Positions 55,500 through 64,000 of a DNA stretch of 64,000 bases are shown one piece after another. Below the pieces are notes generated by a model. The model saw nothing but the letters and a program-made list of their open reading frames with translations, was not told the origin of the DNA and made no database searches. The stretch comes from Arion vulgaris (lineage: Eukaryota > Mollusca > Gastropoda > Stylommatophora > Arionidae), in NCBI GenBank assembly GCA_020796225.1, contig CM036754.1, positions 44,018,420 to 44,082,419 of the forward strand, given 5' to 3'. Positions within the stretch are counted from its first letter, which is position 1. Every line of letters begins with the position of its first letter. The position numbers and the translations under genes were made by a program.

Positions 55500-56606
55500 C
55501 CGGAAAGGTCACTGAAGAGGGGACAGACGAAACAAGGTCTCCTGGTCCTCCAGGTTGGGGGTTGGGCTTGGGACTAACGATCCCATCCTTAAAAAAAAAA
55601 GTTACGGAAACAACAACAAACATACAACCTATCCACGGGCATGAAGGGCTACCAGAGTCATTGATTCACATGACTGGAAGTGGTGAAAGCCGAAAGGAAG
55701 CTACTTTCATGAGGACGGAAGTCCTGAATGCCAAAACCAAGACCAGAAATGGATGCTGGAATGTAAGAACAATGTACGAAACTGGAAAACTATCACAAAT
55801 AACAGCAGAAATGAGAAGATATAATCTACATATCCTAGGGGTTAGCGAGAGCAGATGGACAGGAAACGGAAGAAGTACCACTGCAACAGGTGAAACAGTC
55901 CTTTTTCTGGACGAGACGATGACCTACACCATGAAGGAGTAGCAGTAATCCTAAGAAAAGGTGTGGAAAAGTGTCTATTAGAATGGAAACCTATCAGCAG
56001 CCGCTTGATTAAGATCAGACTAAAGGAGAAGCATACAAACATCACAATCCTACAATGCTATGCGCCAACTAATGATAGCGAGGATACAAAGAAAGACTCG
56101 TACTACGAAAACCTACAAGCAGAATTAGACAAGTCACCATCCCATGATGTTATCATTGTTATGGGAGACCTTAATGCGAAGATCGGACAAGACAACACGC
56201 ATAGTTATAGAACTATGGGAAAATATGGATGTGGTACGATGAACGAAAATGGGGAACGTTTAATAAACTTCTGCAGCATGAACAATCTCGTTATAGGAGG
56301 AACCCTATTTCAACATTTAGATATCCACAAATTAACATGGTATTCCCTAATGGCAGAGATAAAAACCAAATAGACCATATAATGATCAATGGACCCTGGA
56401 GACGCTCGCTGCTAGATGTTGTAGTCAAGAGAGGTGCAGATGTTGGTAGCGACCACCACCTAGTCACAGCTTATGTCAAACTTAAACTAAGAAAAACAGG
56501 ACAACAGAAAAACTTCCAAAAGAGGTTCGATGTGGATAGACTAAAAGACACGGAAGTAAGGGATAAGTTTATAATCCTGGGGGATAAATTCCAGATTATA
56601 TTTTAG
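55500..56606 (+). pseudogene. LINE 5' region and endonuclease (CFDP2-like), frameshifted
   Basis: A noncoding leader (55500-55560, with gttgggggttgggcttggga) is followed by TRNGCWNVRTMYETGKLSQI, MRRYNLHILGVSESRWTG, then after a frameshift KHTNITILQCYAPTNDSED and DVIIVMGDLNAKIGQDNTH, and after another QIDHIMINGPWRRSLLDVVV and GADVGSDHHLVTAYVKLKL. The catalytic residues (Asn in WNVR, Glu in SESRW, D-x-N in GDLNAKIG, and SDHH) are all visible, so this was a complete AP-type endonuclease before the frameshifts. The homology ends near gtttataat at about 56570, exactly where the minus-strand fragment 55499-54973 begins. Confidence 0.85.
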
Positions 56607-56869
56607 TTGTTTATTCCCCTTTTGATTTATTCCCTTCTGATTCTTGTTTGTGATGACAGTTGATGACAGCTGTCACGGAGGTTACCTGAGTTGTGAACGA
56701 ACTCGGGTTTGTTTTTATATTTTGGAGTGAGCAGATAGATTGTACATTGAGTCTGGGACGGTACGGTGAGCAGTACTGTTGAAGTAGTCGATTTATGATT
56801 GAGGCTGGGACTGGGCAGTAGGACGGACAGAGAAAATGGATACGGGACAAGACGGTCGTGATGGTTTTC

Positions 56870-57320
56870 TTTGATTAGACTACGTCGTTATCTACTGTAT
56901 AGGCATCTGTATGCTGTTAGTTTTCTACTGTTTTGGCATCAGTGTGATATTTTTCTACTGTTTTGGCATCTGAGTGATGTTATATATTCTACAAGTCTGA
57001 AAACGTCGTGAGTTACTGTCTTTTGGTTAGACAACGTCATTTCTACTGTTTTGGCATCTTTGTGATGTATTATATTCTACAAGCCTGAAAAAGTCGTGAG
57101 TTACTGTCTTTGGTTGACAACGTCATTTCTACTGTTTTGGCATCTTGTGATGTATTATATTCTACAAGCCTGAAAAGTCGTGAGTTACTGTCTTTGGTTA
57201 GACAACGTCGTTTTACTGTTTTGGCATCTGGGTGATGTTATATATTCTACAAGACTGAAATCGTCGTGAGTCACTGTCTTATGTCGACAGCGTGATTTTT
57301 GTACTGTTTAGGCCACTGTG
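56870..57320. repeat. ~106-bp tandem repeat, four to five units
   Basis: Each unit contains ctactgttttggcatct, ttatattctacaagcctgaa and cgtgagttactgtcttt. Units differ by small indels. From 57320 to 57715 nothing else is recognised; 56610-56870 is also unassigned. Confidence 0.85.
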
Positions 57321-57714
57321 TGATCCTACAGTTCTGCAAGACTGAAATTTGTTGTTGTGAGGCTCTTCGTACTACGAAGGACAAATGATACGAACCAGGA
57401 GATTAATTTAAGGTAATATTATTAGCTGCTAAATTTGGCAACGTTCAATAAGTTGATTTATGTGAAATTTAATTTATTTGTATTGTATTATTGTGCACTA
57501 TGTTTATGAATAATGATTGTGAAATTTCAATCTACAATATATGCTTTATAATTACTGTTCCTGAATCGTGACGTTGGTGTTAGTTCTTTTGTGTTGTTTA
57601 TTTCTTAGAGTGTATATTGATGTATGTGAGTAGAGTTACTATTAGGAGTGTTCGTTTGTTGTATAAGGGTCAGTAGACTGGTATACTGTATCATGTAACT
57701 TTTACTGGTACAAT

Positions 57715-57950
57715 AGCACTGACACTGAGAGCTTGACATGATAGCACTGACACTGAGAGCTTGACATGATAGCACTGACACTGAGAGCATTACATGATAG
57801 CACTGACACTGAGAGCTTGACATGATAGCACAGACACTTAGAGCTTTACATGATAGCACTGACACTGATAACTTTTATAATAGCACTTATGCTGATAGCT
57901 TTTATAATAGCACTTATGCTGATAGCTTTTATAATAGCACTGACTATCTC
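57715..57950 (+). repeat. 28-bp minisatellite without its ankyrin gene (third copy)
   Basis: About eight units of the repeat that follows both ankyrin genes, then variants (gctgatagcttttataatag). No ankyrin coding sequence is found upstream; the DNA there is a tandem repeat and LINE fragments. Confidence 0.9.
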
Positions 57951-58620
57951 TTGGTTTAGTTGAGTTTCTTGCAATCTATATTCATTAATTTCTATTTATT
58001 CCTGATATATTTTTGCAATATTTTCTTTGCTGTAGTCATCTATTTTGTTATTGGTGCTTTCAACATACACTCTAATTTCATTGCTCAAATGAGCAGCTGA
58101 GAAGGACTTCCAGCAGTAGATTTCTTTCGAGACAGCCCTGCACCTACTTGAGTGGCCATCACAGGGCAAGGGCCATACCATTTGTGTAAATATAAACTTT
58201 TTCCACTACATTTATGTCGAAATTTTGATTGCTGTAGTCTGCCTCTACACTCGTTGCCTCAGTCTTTAGCACATTGACTTGCTAGAGCAGACTGTTGTCT
58301 TACTCAGATGTAGAAGAGTCTGACCAAATCTTGATTTTCCAGCCACTGCTAACTGTACTTGAGTCTCTTTTTCCATATCCTGTCCTCAGCTTCTGCTGCA
58401 AGTATTGATGGCCTGTGACAATTGATTTGTATATTTATTTCATTGATTTGTTTGTTTATTTCCTGTCTGGCATCAGACCATAGAAATATCTTCTCTCTTT
58501 TGGTCTATTATATATTTGTCCTCTATTACAATTTTTCCTTAATGGGATTGTAAGCATCCTGTATTTACGAATGTTCAATTTCCAGCTCATTTATTAATTT
58601 GTTTGTATGGATTGAGTAAA
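57951..58620 (+). repeat. Conserved ankyrin-gene 3' flank (duplication copy 3)
   Basis: It matches 8961-9600 and 42560-43500 (ctctaatttcattgctc, ttgctagagcagactgttgt, tcagcttctgctgcaagtat). It lacks the 42685 insertion. From 58620 to 59370 the DNA is AT-rich and I see no feature. Confidence 0.8.
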
Positions 58621-59374
58621 TGATTGAGTAGATTCATTCATATTTCGGTATATGGACGGGTTGGTTAAAGATGAATCAGTAAATACTCCAAACATTTTCA
58701 TCTAATTAAACAAGAAATGTTAAGGAACTCATTGATTGAAAAGTGATTTTTATTTTTAAAAACATATGTACTATACTTTGTATTCATGTTTAGTAATGTC
58801 ATATTTTGATTAGCAATATAAATTATTTTGTTTAATAACATTATTTTGTACAATTTTTGTCAATACATTTTTTGTTGACAGTGATACTGACAGATGTGAT
58901 AAATGATTACTTATACAAGCAAATATGTGACAATGCTACAGACACAGGCATTTAATAACTGCCAAAGATAATACAACTGTCATGTCTTGACTGGCATTGA
59001 TACAGTATGTCACTTGTCACATTATAAATTATAGTGAAAACATGTGCTTGCAATAAAAGCAGTGCCCTGTCCCACTTTGTCCCCAATCAAAACACGTCCC
59101 ACTCATAATACATGTCTTACTCGCGCTCTTTGGCTCAAATATAAATGATTATGTGTAGTGGAGGTATGGTGTTTGTCTCTCGCTCCAAAAATACTAGGTT
59201 CGTTTCTTAAGTAGAACAATTGATTTCAAAAGATCTCAATGTAGGTGAGATCACGTTAGTCCTATCGGAGATAAACAATAAACCGGAGGTCCCATGTTCA
59301 AATTGAGCCAGTAAAAGAACCATTGGCAGTTGAAAATCGATAAGAGTAGGCTGTAAAACTGCTGCCTGGTCCGC

Positions 59375-59625
59375 CTGAGGGGTTACCGGGGCCCAAACTT
59401 GGGGTGTAAAGAATAGAACCACTGTTACCTGCCATGCATGTCGTAAGAGGCAACTAAGGAGGTTTGGCTGAAATCGGATGCGCGTGTCCTAAACATGTAG
59501 AAGTCTATGCGTTTAGGGGCCTACCAAACCAAAGTGCAACGTATACACGTTTTTGGCAAAGATCAAATATATCTCAAAGAGTGATTAAAATTTGGTCGTA
59601 AAGAATGAACTCAAAGAAGGAGCTG
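59375..59625 (+). mobile_element. SINE-like element, relative of 42685-42925
   Basis: It shares ttggggtgtaaagaatagaa, gtcgtaagaggcaactaagg, ttaggggcctaccaaaccaa and the gtgattaaaatttggtc end. A clean target-site duplication is not evident; gctgcctgg (left) and gctgccttgg (right) are a weak candidate. Confidence 0.75.
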
Positions 59626-59839
59626 CCTTGGCAAAATTTATTTAAAAGATTAAAATAAAATTCCTGCATAAATTTTCACCATCTTCACAATTACATTTGG
59701 AAACCTCACTGGTGCTAGAGAGTTTGTGCACTGCTGTCAAGATCTTCATGTGTATGAAAGATATCAAAGCATACATGGTTCTAGCAATCAAAATACTAGA
59801 GTGAACATAAACAACAGCTCAATACAACACACTGTTCCA

Positions 59840-59970
59840 CAACAAATCATATTCCATTCACAACCAAAACATGCTGTTCCCCACACATGATGTTCCACTC
59901 ACAACCATAACATGTTGTTCCCCACACATGATGTTCCACTCACAACCATAACATGCTGCTTCACTCACAG
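59840..59970. repeat. Short ~45-bp tandem repeat, three units
   Basis: Units with catgatgttccactcacaac and cataacatgctgttccccac repeat two to three times. Confidence 0.75.
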
Positions 59971-60064
59971 AACAATGAATGCTGCTATCCTTGGTAATAT
60001 AGAAAATTGATCAGATCAAGTATGATCCCATCTCTAAAGTTGCCTGTTGAATCTTTTATCTCTG

Positions 60065-60570
60065 GGCTTGATAACAAAATGAACCACCCAATTCAAATCT
60101 AGCTCAGGCTTGATATCGAGTGAATCACACAGATCAAATCCTCCCTGTGTCTAACACAGTGAACCATCCAGATCAAATCTAACTCTCTGTACCTGAAAAC
60201 AAGGTGACTCATCCAGATCAAATCTAACTCTATGTCTGATAACAAAGTGAACCATCCAGATCAAATCTAACTCTCGTGTGTCTGATAACAAAGTGAACTA
60301 CCCAGATCAAATCTAACTCTCTGTGTCTGATAATAAAGTGAATCATCCAGATCAAATCTAACCTTAGTGTCTGATAACAAAGTGAACCATCCAGATCAAA
60401 TCTAACTCTGGTGTCTGATAACAAAGTGAACTACCCAGATCAAATCTAACTCTCTGTGTCTGATAATAAAGTGAATCATCCAGATCAAATCTAACTCTCG
60501 TGTGTCTGATAACAAAGTGAATCATCCAGATCAAATCTAACTCTCTGTATCTGATAACAAAGTGAACTAC
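60065..60570. repeat. 45-bp minisatellite, array 1
   Basis: Units read ctgataacaaagtgaaycat then ccagatcaaatctaactctc tgt, with single-base indels. The period is a multiple of three, so minus-strand open frames (LDLIWMIHFVIRY repeats) are artefacts. Confidence 0.9.
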
Positions 60571-60584
60571 CCAGTTTAGTTTAG

Positions 60585-61240
60585 TTAGTCAGTGGATCAC
60601 CATCACTGCCGTCGAACAAATTAGTCCATAAGTGCTCCGATCTCTCCCCAGTATGTCCATCAGCGTGTGGCGACTAACGACACCGGTCTTTTGTTGGTTT
60701 ACAATTCTTCTTTGTCTGCCAGCATAGCTTCTTCTCTAGCTACACCACACCTAACTTTGAGTTCTTGCATTCTGGTTAGTGTGAGATTCACGCTATTATG
60801 TGAATCTGTACACGGCCTCTCCTTAAGGAATTTATATCAGCCTGGTCCATTGTTCTGCTTTGACAGCAGCCATCCTGAAGCCTATCCACGTTCATTCCCT
60901 TACACCTGCATGCCCTGGCACAAAAATAAACTGATCTTTGTCAGCTTAGACCTCCCGGTGACTCCATCCAATGTCTCCTAGCCCATCCTGTTTCAATCTT
61001 CCCTGAGCATACTATTGAGTCACTGAGAAAACATGCAGGATAAAAGTCTGTGATTCTAGCCAAATCATCTTGGTAACGCCATGATTTCCAGTGAGACTGC
61101 TCTGTCAGGCAAAACCACCACTGTCTTCCTTCACAACATCTCCGACCTGAGCAGTGAAAGCCCATGAGCTCCGCACATGTCGAATCACCGAACCATCCGT
61201 ATAAATGATTACATCATGCTCAGATGCGTCTCAGAAATCA
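60585..61240 (-). pseudogene. RNase H fragment of a LINE, copy 1
   Basis: The minus strand reads HDVIIYTDGSVIRHVRSSWA, FTAQVGDVVKEDSGGF, then in shifted frames a LEIMA-like Glu block, FLSDSIVCSGKIETG and a broken C-terminal INSLKEERPCTDSHN. The motif IIYTDGSV-x-R-x-x-RSSWA closely matches the RNase H at 3890-3950. It lies between two minisatellite arrays and is repeated at 62645-63290. Confidence 0.7.
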
Positions 61241-61494
61241 ATGCTGAACTGCTGCCCCACGACAAGTGGGTTGTCTTTCTGCTATATTTATCAGTTTGAT
61301 GCATCAGAAAAGATGTATTGATTCCTGTTGGCACTGTATCCATTCTTCACCGGATCAATGTCTTCAAGTCATACACACCTGTTCAATACAGTCCTCGGCC
61401 TAACCCATCCAAGATTTTCCTCTTTTTAACCTATTTCCTTTTGTCTCTTTATTTCCATATGCAGAGGATGTTGTGTGTCAGCATTGACTCGAAT
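61241..61494. repeat. Spacer duplicated at 63291-63524
   Basis: The stretch with caagtgggttgtctttctgc, ttcaatacagtcctcggcct and ctctttatttccatatgcag is repeated in the second cassette. No gene is supported. Confidence 0.75.
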
Positions 61495-62640
61495 GTCTGA
61501 TAACAAAGTGAATCATCCAGATCAAATCTAACTCTCTGTACCTGATAAAGTGAATCATCCAGATCAAACAACTCTCGTACCTGATAACAAGTGAATCATC
61601 CAGATCAAATCTAATTCTCGTGTCTGATAACAAAGTGAATCATCCAGATCAAATCTAACTCTCTGTGCCTGATAACAAAGTGAATCATCCAGATCAAATC
61701 TAACTCTCTATGTCTGATAACAAAGTGAACTATCCAGATCAAATCTAACACTGTACCTGATAATAAAATGAATCATCCAGATCAAATCTAACTCTCTGTA
61801 CCTGATAACAAAGTGAATCATCCAGATCAAATCTAACTATGTCTGATAACAAAGTGAACTATCCAGATCAAATCTAACTCTCTGTGTCTGATAAAGTGAA
61901 TCATCCAGATCAAATCTAACTATGCCCTGATAACAAAGTGAACTATCCAGATCAAATCTAACTTCTGTGTCTGATAACAAGTGAAATATCCAGATCAAAT
62001 CTAACACTGTACCTGATAACAAAGTGAATCATCCAGATCAAATCTAACTCTCTGTACCTGATAATAAAGTGAATCATCCAGATCAAATCTAACTATGTCT
62101 GATAACAAAGTGAACTATCCAGATCAAATCTAACTCTCTGTGTCTGATAACAAAGTGAATCATCCAGATCAAATCTAACTCTCTATGTCTGATAACAAAG
62201 TGAACTATCCAGATCAAATCTAACACTGTACCTGATAACAAAGTGAATCATCCAGATCAAATCTAACTCTCTGTCTGAAAACAAAGTGAAATATCCAGAT
62301 CAAATCTAACACTGTACCTGATAATAAAGTGAATCATCCAGATCAAATCTAACTATGTCTGATAACAAAGTGAACTATCCAGATCAAATCTAACTCTCTG
62401 TACCTGATAATAAAGTGAATCATCCAGATCAAATCTAACTCTCTGTACCTGAAAACAAGGTGACTCATCCAGATCAAATCTAACTTTTGTACCTGAAAAC
62501 AAGGTGACTCATCCAGATCAAATCTAACTCTATGTCTGATAACAAATGAACCATCCAAATCAAATCTAACTCTCGTGTCTGATAACAAAGTGAATCATCC
62601 AGATCAAATCTAACTCTCTGTATCTGATAACAAAGTGAAC
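61495..62640. repeat. 45-bp minisatellite, array 2
   Basis: About twenty-five units of the same repeat, with several units shortened by 4-10 bp. Confidence 0.9.
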
Positions 62641-62644
62641 TACC

Positions 62645-63290
62645 CAGTTTAGTTTTAGTTTAGTCGTCGGATCACCATCACTGCACGTCGAACAAATTAG
62701 TCCATAAGTGCTCCGATCTCTCCTCAGTATGTCCATCACGTGTGGCACTATACACACGGTTCTTTGTTGGTTTACAATTCTTCTTTGTCTGCCAGCATAG
62801 CTTCTTCTCAGCTACACCACACCTAACTTTGAGTTCTGCATTCTAGTTGTGTTGTAGATTCGCTATTATGTAATCATGTACAGCCTCTTCCTTAAGGAAT
62901 TTATATCAGCCTGGTCCATTGTTGCCTGCTTTGTACAGCAGCCATACCTGCAAGCCTATCCAGTTCATTCCCCTACACCTGCATGCCTGGCACAAAAATA
63001 AACTGATCTTTGTCAGCTTAGACTCCGGTGACTCATCAATGTCTCTAGCCCATCCTGTTCACTTCCTGAGCATACTCATTGAGTCACTGAGAAACATGCA
63101 TGGATAAAAGTCTGTGATTCTAGCCAAACTCGCAGTAGCCATGATTTCCAAGTGAGACTGCTCGTTGTCACGCAAAACCACCACGGTCTTCCTTCACAAC
63201 ATCTCCGACCTGAGCAGTGAAAGCCCATGAGCTCCGCACATGTCAAATCACTGAACCATCCGTATAAATAATTACATCATGCCAGATCGT
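62645..63290 (-). pseudogene. RNase H fragment of a LINE, copy 2
   Basis: Duplicate of 60585-61240, with many small deletions (for example at 62735, 62850, 63020 and 63050) that destroy the frames. Confidence 0.7.
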
Positions 63291-63524
63291 CTCAAATCAA
63301 TGCCTGAACTGCTGCCTCCACGACAAGTGGGTTGTCTTGTCTGCTTTATTTATCAAGTTTGATGCATACAGAAAAGATGATCCATTCTTCACGGATCAAT
63401 GTCTTCAAGTATACACACCTGTTCAATACAGTCCTCGGCCTGACCCATCCAAGATTTTCTCTTTAACCTATTTCCTTTTGTCTCTTTATTTCATGTGCAG
63501 AGGATTTGTGTCAGCATTGACTCA

Positions 63525-63805
63525 ATGTCTGATAACAAAGTGAACTATTCAGATCAAATCTAACTCTCTGTGTCTGATAACAAAGTGAAATATCCAGATC
63601 AAATCTAACACTGTACCTGATAACAAAGAGAATCATCCAGATCAAATCTAACTCTCTGTACCTGATAATAAAGTGAATCATCCAGATCAAATCTAACTCT
63701 CTGTACCTGATAACAAAGTGAATCATCCAGATCATATCTAACTCTCTGTACCTGATAACAAAGTGAACTATCCAGATCAAATCTAACTCTCTGGGCTTGA
63801 TAACA
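63525..63805. repeat. 45-bp minisatellite, array 3
   Basis: Six units of the same repeat, following a second copy of the 61241-61494 spacer. Confidence 0.9.
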
Positions 63806-64000
63806 AAGAGGAAAGCTGCGACACAAGTGAGAGAGAAACATTAAAAGATGGACAAATTACAGCCTGGCAAAGTGCAACATAAAGGCTAGAGATTTTGGAG
63901 GTCCATTACAGCCTGGCAAAGTGCAACATGAAGGCAAGAGACAGATGTTGGAGATTCATTACAGCTAAGCTTTGATGCAGTGATGTCCCCTGATGATGAC
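63806..64000 (+). repeat. Partial LINE tail at the window edge
   Basis: It resembles 13490-13640, with agcctggcaaagtgcaacat repeated twice, gagattcattacagc and a cctgatgatgac end. Confidence 0.55.

Overview
This window looks like AT-rich intergenic DNA from an invertebrate nuclear genome. A mollusc is the best guess, and that is an inference. No bacterial operons, Shine-Dalgarno-led genes, CRISPR arrays or rRNA are visible. What is visible is eukaryotic: many 5'-truncated non-LTR retrotransposons (LINEs) with target-site duplications, hAT-type DNA transposons with 8-bp duplications, a tRNA-derived SINE, minisatellites, and two long ankyrin-repeat genes with a probable splice acceptor before the coding region.

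Only two reading frames look like host genes. They are paralogues: copy A (5719-8811, 1030 aa) and copy B (about 38905-42090). Both have a lysine/serine-rich N-terminus, a long ankyrin solenoid, and a C-terminal segment that resembles the SOCS box of ASB-type Cullin-5 adaptors. Both lie inside an old segmental duplication. The order in each block is gene, 28-bp minisatellite starting close to the stop, about 1 kb of conserved 3' flank, an AT-rich segment and a 42-bp minisatellite. Block A runs about 5675-18330 and block B about 38864-49660. A third, gene-less copy of the minisatellite and 3' flank is at 57715-58620. Copy B has a 2-bp loss just after the ancestral start codon. Copy A has lost the acidic, tyrosine-rich tail that copy B keeps.

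Layout: 1-5630, decayed RNase H-encoding LINE and a recurring interspersed repeat; 5719-10010, ankyrin copy A and flank; 10060-16070, LINE fragments of several families, including one with a target-site duplication and a 5' inversion (14115-15304); 16313-18330, end of block A; 18826-22104, a 30-bp satellite of about 109 units; 22332-30771, exactly five units of a 1688-bp tandem repeat; 30744-34284, LINE fragments and a 57-bp minisatellite; 34297-37388, a LINE tail carrying two hAT insertions; 37401-38660, repeats including a 167-bp hAT MITE; 38905-49660, block B; 49663-53815, a second broken RNase H-LINE with nested insertions; 53920-56606, more LINE and hAT fragments; 56870-58620, a 106-bp repeat and the third flank; 59375-64000, a SINE-like repeat, then a 45-bp minisatellite alternating with a duplicated LINE fragment.

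Apart from the two ankyrin genes, nothing here forms a working gene system. The interest lies in the duplicated ankyrin/SOCS-box gene and in a readable insertion history, where target-site duplications, nesting and empty paralogous sites give the relative order of events.
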